21,282 nt of DNA from an uncultured Christensenella sp. GTDB lineage: Bacteria > Bacillota > Clostridia > Christensenellales > Borkfalkiaceae. Location: the NCBI GenBank assembly GCA_910586245.1, contig CAJUFY010000012.1, forward strand, positions 1-21,282. The letters are read 5' to 3'. The notes beneath the pieces were generated by a model. It searched no databases, was not told the origin of the DNA, and was given only the letters and a program-made list of their open reading frames with translations. Position numbers and translations under genes: made by a program. Of this stretch, positions 12,886 to 19,910 are shown one piece after another; the stretch's first letter is position 1, and the number at the start of each line of letters is the position of its first letter.

Positions 12886-14328
12886 ATGAAAAATATTACG
12901 GGAAGTCTGGAAAAAGACTTAGCCGAACTCAAAAAAATCTTGCCCGCCGAAGATATTCTGACCTTTGAATTTCAATCGGAAAAAGGGCTGGCGTTCACGT
13001 GCGTGTTCGCGGACGCGGTAACCGACAAGGAATTGCTCGGCGAACAAATCATTCTTCCGTTGAAACGCTACGAAGGCGAAGCGACGGCGCAAGCGATCGG
13101 CGAATTCGTGACGAGTCCGGAATTGCGCAAAGAAAAGAGCCTGACGAAGCTTGCGGAAGAAGTGCTTGCGGGCAACCCAGTGCTGCTGTTCGAAGGCGCG
13201 GACGAGGGCATTATCGCGGGCACGAAAAAGGTGTTCGTGCGCGCCGTGTCCGAACCTCCGACCGACGTCGTCATCAAAGGTCCGCGCGAGGGATTTATCG
13301 AAGACGTAAAAATCAACACTTCGCTCGTGCGGCGCAGACTGAAAACGCCCGATCTGAAAATCGAAATGCTGAAAGTGGGCAGAAGATCACAGACCTTCGT
13401 GGCGATGTGCTACCTCGAAGGTACGACGCCGCAAAAAACGATCGACGAAGTGAAAAAGAAATTGCAGAGCATCGACATCGACGTCGTGCCCGACAGTTCT
13501 TATTTAACGCACTTCCTTTCCACGCGCCCCTACTCGCTGATGAAGCAATCCGGCACGACGGAAAAGCCGGACATCTTTTGCGCAAAGATCGCCGAAGGAA
13601 GAGTGGGCATTCTGGTGGACGGATCGCCGATCGCGCTTACGGTGCCCTATCTGCTCGTGGAAGATTTTCAGGCGAGCGAAGATTATTACGTTCCTTCGTA
13701 CCGCGCGACATTCACGCGCATTCTGCGCGTGCTTTCCCTCATCGTCGCCATTTACGGCCCCGCCTTTTATATTTCGGCGCAGCTGTTCAAACTGCAGCTC
13801 TTCCCGATCAAACTGCTGCTCACAATTTCGGGCAGCATCCGCGACATCCCGCTGTCCCCCTCGCTCGAAATGCTGCTCGTGCTGTTCGTACTGGAAGTGC
13901 TGAACGAAGCCAGCATCCGAATGCCGAAGTACGTGGGCATGGCGCTGTCCGTCGTGGGCGCGCTGGTACTGGGCGAAACGGCGGTGAACGCGGGCTTCGT
14001 TTCCACGCCCGCGATCATCATTATCGCGTTCAGCGGAATCGGACTTTACGCCGTGCCCAATCTGATCGAACAGACTTCGATGGTGCGGCTTGCCATGCTG
14101 CTCGTTGCGGGGAGCGTTGGCACGTACGGCATTATTCTTCTTACGGCGTTCATCCTGCTCTATCTGGTAACTTCGGAAAACTTCGGCGTGCCCGTTCTCG
14201 CGCCCTTCTCGCCGATGATCGGAAGGGACTTGCGCGATTCCATCGTGAAATACAACCTTGCCTCCCTGCCCACCAGACCCAAAGCGTTTAAAAGCAAAAA
14301 CAAACGGAGGTTAAAAACGCATGAATAA
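12886..14328 (+). CDS. Spore germinant receptor subunit A (GerA family)
   Basis: The 480-residue protein has the GerA-family plan: a hydrophilic N-terminal domain (about 1-280) split into two subdomains, then 4-6 membrane helices (about 285-445) and a short basic tail. Family hallmarks are GRVGILVDGSPIALTVPYLLVEDFQ (about 240-264), EVLNEASIRMP, and PVLAPFSP near the end. A subunits sit in the spore inner membrane and join B and C in nutrient sensing. The ATG at 12886 is chosen because the conserved N-terminus (SLEKDLAELKKIL) begins there; the frame is open far upstream but only through shadow sequence and a terminator. No Shine-Dalgarno precedes the ATG, which lies 5 bases after the candidate sigma-G -10 box, suggesting a leaderless message. 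The stop overlaps the next gene by 8 bases. Confidence 0.93.
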   Translation: MKNITGSLEKDLAELKKILPAEDILTFEFQSEKGLAFTCVFADAVTDKELLGEQIILPLKRYEGEATAQAIGEFVTSPELRKEKSLTKLAEEVLAGNPVLLFEGADEGIIAGTKKVFVRAVSEPPTDVVIKGPREGFIEDVKINTSLVRRRLKTPDLKIEMLKVGRRSQTFVAMCYLEGTTPQKTIDEVKKKLQSIDIDVVPDSSYLTHFLSTRPYSLMKQSGTTEKPDIFCAKIAEGRVGILVDGSPIALTVPYLLVEDFQASEDYYVPSYRATFTRILRVLSLIVAIYGPAFYISAQLFKLQLFPIKLLLTISGSIRDIPLSPSLEMLLVLFVLEVLNEASIRMPKYVGMALSVVGALVLGETAVNAGFVSTPAIIIIAFSGIGLYAVPNLIEQTSMVRLAMLLVAGSVGTYGIILLTAFILLYLVTSENFGVPVLAPFSPMIGRDLRDSIVKYNLASLPTRPKAFKSKNKRRLKTHE

Positions 14329-15397
14329 AATCGCCCCCAGACAGCTGTATTTCCTGCTTGCCGCGGTCATGCCCGTGGGGAAACTCATTTTAATGCCCAC
14401 GCAGCTCGCTTATTATGCGAAGAACGACCTGCTCTTCCCCGCCGCCGCCAACTTTTTATTGCAGGCGGGAATCATCTTTCTGATCATGCTGCTCTCGCGC
14501 AGCAACCGCACCTTTTACGACATGCTGTGCTACACCTTCGGAAAGATCGCAGCGAAGATCGTACTTTCCTCGTTGGCGCTGTTCCTGTTCTTTGCGGCGC
14601 TCCTGCCGTTGTTCGAACAGAAGCTGATGGTGCAGAGCGTCTTTTACGACACCCTCCCCTCCATCGTTGCGTTCGCGCCCTTTTACCTGTTCAGCGCGTA
14701 CCTCTGCGCGAAACCGCTCTGCAACTTCGGGCGGGCGTGGGATATCATCGCGCCGATCTCCATCGTCGGCTTCTTCGGAATCATGCTGCTTTCCGTTTCG
14801 AACGCGGAATTTTCGGCGCTTGCGCCCGTGGGCGTGAACGGCGCGGGCGGTTTCTTCGGCGGCACCGCTTACACGATGAGTTGGTTCTTCGATTCCGCCC
14901 TGCTCCTCGTCCTGATCGGAAAATTCGAATACAAAAAGGGCATGGCGTGGAAGAGCGCGGTCAGTTACCTGATCGGCGCGGCGGCGGTGCTCGTGTTCCT
15001 CGCGGTATTCTACGGAATTTTTTCGGATATCGCGGAACGGCAGTTCTTCGCGTTTTCCAAAATTTCCAAGTACTTTTCCGGCATGACCGTGCTGGGAAGA
15101 ATCGACTACCTGTTCATCTATTCGCTCGCGCTCGTCATGGCGTACTTCTGCGCCCTGCCCGTGCACGCGGGGGTGGACTGTTTAACGCAGGCATACGGCA
15201 ACGACGGCGTGAAGCCCGTCATCTTTTCCGTCGCGATCAACGGAATTCTGCTCGTGCTTTCCTTCGTGCTCGACTACCGCTTCGGCGTGCTGAACGACAC
15301 GATTACGAAAACCCTGTTCTGGATCTTCCCCGCGTTCTCCGTGTTAATGCCCTTGCTTGCGCTCTTGTTGAGGAGGAAACCCCGTGAAAAAGTTTGA
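14321..15397 (+). CDS. Spore germinant receptor subunit B (GerB/GerAB permease family)
   Basis: The 358-residue integral membrane protein has about ten hydrophobic helices and the start typical of endospore germination permeases (NKIAPRQLYFLLAAVMPVGKLILMPTQLAYYAKND), an APC-superfamily transporter fold. B subunits bind or pass the germinant, often an amino acid. A strong GGAGG precedes the ATG inside the end of the A-subunit gene, with an 8-base overlap, and its own end overlaps the C-subunit gene by 14 bases, so the three proteins are made in a fixed ratio. The nutrient cannot be deduced from the sequence. Confidence 0.92.
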   Translation: MNKIAPRQLYFLLAAVMPVGKLILMPTQLAYYAKNDLLFPAAANFLLQAGIIFLIMLLSRSNRTFYDMLCYTFGKIAAKIVLSSLALFLFFAALLPLFEQKLMVQSVFYDTLPSIVAFAPFYLFSAYLCAKPLCNFGRAWDIIAPISIVGFFGIMLLSVSNAEFSALAPVGVNGAGGFFGGTAYTMSWFFDSALLLVLIGKFEYKKGMAWKSAVSYLIGAAAVLVFLAVFYGIFSDIAERQFFAFSKISKYFSGMTVLGRIDYLFIYSLALVMAYFCALPVHAGVDCLTQAYGNDGVKPVIFSVAINGILLVLSFVLDYRFGVLNDTITKTLFWIFPAFSVLMPLLALLLRRKPREKV

Positions 15398-16601
15398 CCG
15401 ATTTGTTAAAACGATTCCGATGAAGCTGTATATTCTCATCGCCGTGCTTTTGATCTTCGCGTTCTTTTCCAACGACTTCGGGCTCGTGGACATTCAGAAG
15501 ACGGCGGTCATTCTTGCGGCGGGCGTCGACAGAACGGAAGAGGGATTTTTGCTCACGGCGCAGATCGCCGTTCCCAAAGGCACGGAACGCAGTTCGTGCG
15601 GAACGGCGAGCATCGACGTGGAAGGCGAAGGCAAAACGGTTGCCGAGTGCGTTTCGCAAATCTATTCCAAAACGGGCTGGGTGCCCAAACTCATTTTCTG
15701 CAATCTTCTGCTGTTCGGCGAAGAAACCGCAGAGCAGGACGTGATCGGTTGTATGGACTATTTCCTGCGCAACGAATATATGCAGGACAACTGCTTCGTC
15801 GCCGTGAGCGAAGGCTCCGCAAACGGCATGCTTACGACCAAATCCGCCACCGAGGACACAACCTCGCTCGCCATGGAAAAATTGTTCTCGGACGCCGCGG
15901 GGAAATCGGGCAAAGTCATGAAGAACACGCTCAAAGAATTTGCGATCGGTTACTACGGCGAATCGGGCAGCGGCTTTATGCCGTTCATCCGTGCAAAAGA
16001 TCAGGATTGCGGTTCGGAATCGGGCGGCGGTGCGGGATCGGACGCTTCGGGCAGCGGAGGCGGTTCGCAGAGTTCTTCGAGCGCGCAGGGCGAAGAACAG
16101 AAAAAAATATATTCCGCCGAGGAAACGGCAATCTTTTCGAACGGTAAAATGGTGGGCATGCTCCCCCCCGAACAGACCTTTACGTTCAGCTTATTAAAGG
16201 GCAACGTGTTTTCGGGAACTTTCCTTTCGGAAGAGGACGGAAAGCCCGTATCCGTGACGGTGCTCAAAAATAAGGGCGGGGTCAAGCTCGATACGAAGAA
16301 CAAACCCAAAATCACGCTCTCGGTCGATCTGAAAATCCGCCTGCACAACCGCGGGGTCCCCTCCCCGATCGAAGACGTTGCAAACGAAAAAGTTTCGGAC
16401 GAAGTGCAACAGGCGGCGCAGGAAAGAATCGGAACGTTTATGCACGAACTGTGGGAAAACTGCAAGACTTCCGGATGCGACCTGTTCCAGCTGAAACGCG
16501 AACTTTACCGTTCTTCCCCGAAAAAATACGGGGAGTGGAAAGACACCCTTCTGACGACTGCCGACGTGGAAATAAAGCCCAATGTAAAAAGCATTCAATA
16601 A
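15384..16601 (+). CDS. Spore germinant receptor subunit C (Ger(x)C family), without lipobox
   Basis: The 405-residue protein occupies the C-subunit position and shows the family pattern after its membrane segment: QKTAVILAAGVDRTEEGFLLTAQIAVPKG, and a C-terminal domain with DLKIRLHNRG, then DLFQLKRELYRSSPKKY. Ger(x)C proteins are normally lipoproteins; here the N-terminal hydrophobic segment (about 13-29, KLYILIAVLLIFAFFSN) has no Cys, so it is probably held by an uncleaved helix. A Gly/Ser-rich insertion (about 213-235, SGGGAGSDASGSGGGSQSSS) separates domains. The start is GTG at 15384 with AGGAGG upstream. It ends the operon before a strong terminator. Confidence 0.88.
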   Translation: MKKFDRFVKTIPMKLYILIAVLLIFAFFSNDFGLVDIQKTAVILAAGVDRTEEGFLLTAQIAVPKGTERSSCGTASIDVEGEGKTVAECVSQIYSKTGWVPKLIFCNLLLFGEETAEQDVIGCMDYFLRNEYMQDNCFVAVSEGSANGMLTTKSATEDTTSLAMEKLFSDAAGKSGKVMKNTLKEFAIGYYGESGSGFMPFIRAKDQDCGSESGGGAGSDASGSGGGSQSSSSAQGEEQKKIYSAEETAIFSNGKMVGMLPPEQTFTFSLLKGNVFSGTFLSEEDGKPVSVTVLKNKGGVKLDTKNKPKITLSVDLKIRLHNRGVPSPIEDVANEKVSDEVQQAAQERIGTFMHELWENCKTSGCDLFQLKRELYRSSPKKYGEWKDTLLTTADVEIKPNVKSIQ

Positions 16602-16603
16602 TC

Positions 16604-16635
16604 AAAATCCATCCGCTCGGCGGATGGATTTTTTT
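16604..16635 (+). terminator. Terminator of the germination operon
   Basis: ATCCATCCGC (16607-16616) and GCGGATGGAT (16620-16629) form a 10-bp stem, extended by A/T pairs, with loop TCG and a seven-T tract. Read on the minus strand it is followed by TTTTGATTATT and could also serve the convergent XRE gene. Confidence 0.9.
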
Positions 16636-16647
16636 ACGTTTTCAATT

Positions 16648-16857
16648 TTACTTCCGGCAATCTCTTCCGATCAATTCGTCGAGCGTAATCCCGTAATAGT
16701 CTGCCAACGCAACACAAAACGATATACTCGGTTCCACTTCGTTCTACTCCCACCTGCTGATATTTTGTTGCGAAGTGTTGACCAGTTTCGCCAACGCAAT
16801 CTGGCTCAACTGCGATTTTTGTCTATGGAATTTTAATTCTTCCCCGTATTTTTTCAT
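16648..16857 (-). pseudogene. XRE-family HTH regulator interrupted by an in-frame TAG
   Basis: A minus-strand ATG at 16857 with GAGG seven bases upstream opens MKKYGEELKFHRQKSQLSQ, continues through a classical helix-turn-helix (QIALAKLVNTSQQNISRWE) and meets TAG at 16746-16744 (codon 38). In the same frame the rest of a Xre/Cro domain follows at once: NEVEPSISFCVALADYYG, then ITLDELIGRDCRK and TAA. In relatives the position after WE is usually Asn or Lys before a short N/G-E-x-x-P turn, so one substitution explains the stop. The intact protein would have had 69 residues, a complete DNA-binding domain. Truncation before helix 4 should destroy function. A sequencing error or TAG read-through cannot be excluded. 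Confidence 0.82.
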
Positions 16858-16873
16858 TTTAATCCTCAAAAAA

Positions 16874-16903
16874 ATTCTAACACATTTTTATGTACCCGTA
16901 CAA
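16874..16903 (-). promoter_or_regulatory. Promoter and operator-like palindrome of the XRE gene
   Basis: On the minus strand TTGTAC (16903-16898), 18 bases, then TAGAAT (16879-16874). The palindrome TGTAC-CC-GTACA (16891-16902) overlaps the -35 box, the usual place for an autorepressor operator. Confidence 0.55.
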
Positions 16904-16937
16904 AAACATCATGAAACAATTACGAATTTATCAATCG

Positions 16938-16996
16938 AAAAAAATTAAAAAAATTTTTTAAAAAAGTATTGACAACTCAAAAATTCATGCTATAAT
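16938..16996 (+). promoter_or_regulatory. Very strong promoter with UP-like A/T tract
   Basis: Runs of A and T (16938-16968) resembling an rRNA-type UP element lead into a perfect TTGACA (16969-16974), a 16-base spacer and an extended -10, TGCTATAAT (TATAAT at 16991-16996). It is the closest match to consensus in the window. The predicted start is about 17003. Confidence 0.88.
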
Positions 16997-17002
16997 GAAG
17001 GT

Positions 17003-17446
17003 ACAAAAAGAAAATAACTTTCATGAAATGTTATTCAACAACAAAAAGGCGGTAAGACCAATGCACTAACTGATTCGGCGCAAAACTGAGAAGACGGACG
17101 GAAAAGTCCGATATCGCAGGGAGACTGAGAAAGAGGAAGGCAAGGTCTTCAAAAAAATTCCATATCGGGAGGTACGACGATATGAAAAAAGTTCTGCAAG
17201 GCTTGAAAATTGCATAACGGGAGGATAGACCGATGTACCAGCACACAATGAGGGCGGATAGATAGCCGACTGAACACGAAAATTACGGAACGAACGATCG
17301 AATCCGGAACGGGAGTTCGTCCGATCAGGGAATGATAACCCGAAACAAAAGGAAGTCGGTAAAGACCCCGCAGAACGGAGTCTGCCCGTACAACTGAATC
17401 AATTGAAAAACGTCTCCCGTGCGGTTGCGCGGGAGTTACTTTTTTA
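17003..17446 (+). ncRNA. Candidate long structured non-coding RNA (about 440 nt), unidentified
   Basis: A near-consensus promoter and tandem terminators define a transcript of about 440 nt that holds no ORF longer than about 21 codons. It is purine-rich, unlike the flanking genes. Local helices visible by eye: AATAAC/GTTATT (17013-17035), CGGAC/GTCCG with a GGAAAA loop (17095-17110), CATATCG/CGATATG (17161-17184), ACGAAC/GTTCGT and GATCG/CGATC around 17290-17326 (these cross and may form a pseudoknot), and GCAGA/TCTGC near 17370-17384. The motif GG(A/C)GG-A/T-rich-GAC-ATG recurs three times. I found none of the conserved cores of RNase P RNA, tmRNA, SRP RNA, 6S RNA, T-box leaders or group II introns. 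It is transcribed away from a broken XRE regulator gene and toward spoIIE, from which it is insulated. Function unknown. Confidence 0.65.
17414..17446 (+). terminator. First terminator of the ncRNA unit
   Basis: CTCCCGTGC (17414-17422) pairs with GCGCGGGAG (17427-17435) over 9 positions including one G-T, with loop GGTT, followed by TTACTTTTTT. Confidence 0.85.
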
Positions 17447-17448
17447 TG

Positions 17449-17473
17449 AGCGGATAAAAAAATCCGCTTTTTT
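17449..17473 (+). terminator. Second (tandem) terminator of the ncRNA unit
   Basis: AGCGGAT (17449-17455) and ATCCGCT (17462-17468) form a 7-bp stem with a six-A loop and six T. Doubling suggests strong need to keep the upstream promoter from reading into spoIIE. Confidence 0.8.
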
Positions 17474-17478
17474 CTTTC

Positions 17479-17533
17479 TTCGACAAAGAAAGACCCGATT
17501 CCGCGCGGTTTGCCTTCGCGTTTCCATTATAAT
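17479..17533 (+). promoter_or_regulatory. spoIIE promoter region with a perfect Spo0A box
   Basis: TTCGACA (17479-17485) is the exact reverse complement of the Spo0A box TGTCGAA. A perfect TATAAT lies at 17528-17533, so the box is centred near -58 relative to the expected start. No good -35 box is found at normal spacing, as in the Spo0A-activated spoIIE promoter of Bacillus subtilis, which has an atypical -35 spacing. The box is also inside an inverted repeat, CTTTCTT/AAGAAAG. Confidence 0.6.
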
Positions 17534-17559
17534 GGTGAAAAAAACCACGAGGTGATCCT

Positions 17560-19866
17560 GTGCGAAAATCTACCGTAAAACGCCCGAAAATCCGTTTCCG
17601 CCCGCCGCGGATTCCCGCAAAAAAAATCGCCCTATACGCGGCGCTGTTTGCCGCGATGGCGCTTTTGAACTTTGCATTGCCCCAGCGGGAACCGCTCGCC
17701 CTTCCCCTGTACTACGCCGCGCTGTGCTGCAGGCTCAACCCGTTCGTTTGCAGCGCGGGGTTCATCCTTTCTTCCGCCGCCGCGCTCTCCGTTTCCGCAT
17801 TTTTATCCTGCGCCGTACAAACCGCCTTTTTGCTGCTCGTGTTCGTCCTGTACCAACGCTTTCGCCGCAAGATGCGTTTCGAACGCATCGTATACGCTGC
17901 CGTTGCGCAGCTTCCCTTCGTCTTTCTCTATCCGCATGCGGGATACGCGCTCTTCCCCTTTCCGCTCGTTTATCAAAAAGTCGTACTTGCCGCGTTTATA
18001 TTCGCGCTGTGTCTCGTATTCGAGGGAGGATTGCACGCGCTGCTCCGCCGCGCGTTCCGCTGCCGTCTTTCGGCGGGAGAGCTTGCCGAACTCACGCTGG
18101 CGGGACTTTTCCTCGGCACGGGAATCATCGCCGCGTTCGGCGAAATCGCCTGGCTGTTCCTTTCCCTGTTTTTCATTCTGCTCGCCGTCGCGCTCTTGAA
18201 AAACGCTTCCGCCGTCCCCTTTGCGCTGGTGCTTTCCTTGCCGCTGTGCGCAGTCCGCGTAAGCCCCGTTCCGCTCGCCGAATACGCGGTTTACGCCTGT
18301 TTCGCGCTGCTCTTTGCGCCGTACGGCAAACCCGTGTCCGCGCTGGCGCTTACGGCAAGCTTTTTCGGCGCAATGTTCTTCGAAAATCTCTACGTGCGCG
18401 GCGTGCTAGAAATCGTGCTGACTTCCCTTGCGTGCGTGATCCCCGCGATCGCCGTGTGCTGTATTCCCGAAAAAGCCTTCCGCAAAGCGAAAAGCAGTTT
18501 GCTTTTTTACCGCGAACGCGCCCTGCCGCGCATCGCCATCAACCGAAATCGCCGCGCCGTAGGCGAACAGCTGTACGAAGTTTCGGCGCTCTTCCGCGAA
18601 ATCGAAAATTCCTTCCTCGAAAAGGAACAGCCCGACCGTTCGGGCGAACAGCTCCGCGAAAACTTAATCGCCACGCTGTGCGCCACCTGCGCCAACCGCC
18701 GCCGTTGCGAGGAAGCGCACATGCGCGACAACCTCGATAAACTGATCGCCGTGGGGAAAGCCAAAGGCAGAGTGAATCTGATCGACGTACCGGGCGAACT
18801 TGCCTCCCTGTGCGGAAACACTGCGGGACTGCTGTTCGCGCTCAACAAACATCTTGCCGAATACCGCCGATACACCGCGGAACTGGAATCCGCGCGCGAA
18901 GGGCGCAGACTGCTTGCCGAACAGGCGCACGGCGTGAGCGAAATCCTGCGCGGAATCGCACTCGAACAGAGCGAAGAATACGTCTTCTCCGACGAAGAAA
19001 AAACGCTCTCTTCCGCGCTTGCCGCGGCGGGAATCTTGAGTTCGGAAATCTTTTTGTACGGCGAGGGAAATTCGCTCACCGTGAGCCTGACGCTGGATAA
19101 CGCGACGAACGGCAAAAAACTGTGCCGTATTGCGGGCGCCGCGCTGGGCGCGCCCCTCTCCCTTGCCGAAAAAATTCCGCTCACCAACGACCGCGCCTGC
19201 TTCGTACTGAAACGCAAAGCGAATTACGACGCCGCGTTCGGCATCGCCTCCCGCTCCAAAGACGGTCAGCTTGCCAGCGGCGACACGCATTCCATTTTAA
19301 AGATTGACGAACGGCGCTTTCTCGCCGCATTATCCGACGGCATGGGAAGCGGCGAAGAAGCGCGCGATGTTTCCGACCGTACCCTTTCCCTGCTCGAAAG
19401 CTTTTACAAGGCGAAAATGCCCTCCGAAACGGTGCTTTCCACCGTCAACCGCCTGATCGCCTATTCTGCGGACGAAACCTTTTCCTGCCTCGATCTCGCT
19501 GCCGTCAATCTCGATACGGGCTGCGCGGACATCGTAAAAATCGGATCGCCCGTCGGATTCCTCCTTTCGGGCGAAGAACTTAAAATTTTAGAGGGCGAAT
19601 CGCTCCCGATCGGCATGCTCGAAGCCGTACACCCCGCCACCATGCGCGTTGCCATGCAGGAAGGCGACTTCCTCATTTTTATGAGCGACGGCGTCACTTC
19701 GGCGTTCGGCTCCTCTGCCGAGCTATGCGCCTATCTGAGTGCGCTCAGGCCGCTCAATCCGCAATCGCTTGCCGAAGAAATTCTTGCGACCGCACTGGGC
19801 AAGTACGGCGGAAAAGCCGAAGACGACATGACCGTGCTCACCGTAAAACTGATGCAATCGGCATAA
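17560..19866 (+). CDS. spoIIE: Stage II sporulation protein E (PP2C-type phosphatase)
   Basis: The 768-residue protein has the three SpoIIE regions: a basic cytoplasmic start, about ten membrane helices (about 25-315), a central regulatory region (about 320-540) with the Cys cluster CATCANRRRC, and a C-terminal PP2C/SpoIIE phosphatase domain (about 545-765). Metal-binding acidic residues are seen in SDGMGSGEEARDVS (Asp593) and MSDGVTSAFG (Asp710), with IGSPVGFLLSGEELKILEGESLPIGML between. It dephosphorylates SpoIIAA to release sigma-F in the forespore and interacts with FtsZ at the polar septum. The start is GTG at 17560 after GAGGTGATC. It is transcribed alone, with a Spo0A-box-like site upstream and a strong terminator after it. 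Confidence 0.96.
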   Translation: MRKSTVKRPKIRFRPPRIPAKKIALYAALFAAMALLNFALPQREPLALPLYYAALCCRLNPFVCSAGFILSSAAALSVSAFLSCAVQTAFLLLVFVLYQRFRRKMRFERIVYAAVAQLPFVFLYPHAGYALFPFPLVYQKVVLAAFIFALCLVFEGGLHALLRRAFRCRLSAGELAELTLAGLFLGTGIIAAFGEIAWLFLSLFFILLAVALLKNASAVPFALVLSLPLCAVRVSPVPLAEYAVYACFALLFAPYGKPVSALALTASFFGAMFFENLYVRGVLEIVLTSLACVIPAIAVCCIPEKAFRKAKSSLLFYRERALPRIAINRNRRAVGEQLYEVSALFREIENSFLEKEQPDRSGEQLRENLIATLCATCANRRRCEEAHMRDNLDKLIAVGKAKGRVNLIDVPGELASLCGNTAGLLFALNKHLAEYRRYTAELESAREGRRLLAEQAHGVSEILRGIALEQSEEYVFSDEEKTLSSALAAAGILSSEIFLYGEGNSLTVSLTLDNATNGKKLCRIAGAALGAPLSLAEKIPLTNDRACFVLKRKANYDAAFGIASRSKDGQLASGDTHSILKIDERRFLAALSDGMGSGEEARDVSDRTLSLLESFYKAKMPSETVLSTVNRLIAYSADETFSCLDLAAVNLDTGCADIVKIGSPVGFLLSGEELKILEGESLPIGMLEAVHPATMRVAMQEGDFLIFMSDGVTSAFGSSAELCAYLSALRPLNPQSLAEEILATALGKYGGKAEDDMTVLTVKLMQSA

Positions 19867-19869
19867 CGC

Positions 19870-19910
19870 AAAAAAACGCCCCGCGCGGGAAAACCGCGCG
19901 GGGCGTTTTT
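19870..19910. terminator. Bidirectional terminator between spoIIE and the isochorismatase gene
   Basis: CGCCCCGCGCGG (19877-19888) and CCGCGCGGGGCG (19894-19905) form a perfect 12-bp stem with a five-base loop, flanked by seven A and five T. It serves both convergent units. Confidence 0.92.

Noticed and set aside
13767..14021. Minus-strand ORFs inside the germination operon and spoIIE
   Set aside because: They are frame shadows of well-supported plus-strand genes, without ribosome binding sites or domain features.
17031..17246. 71-codon minus-strand ORF across the ncRNA locus
   Set aside because: No ribosome binding site, and the strong promoter and terminators are all on the plus strand; its high Phe/Leu/Ser content is what the complement of purine-rich RNA would give.
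17003..17446. RNase P RNA, tmRNA, SRP RNA or group II intron
   Set aside because: The diagnostic cores (GAGGAAAGTCC, the tag-peptide region with CCA-type 3' end, the SRP Alu/S-domain motifs, domain V) were looked for and not found.
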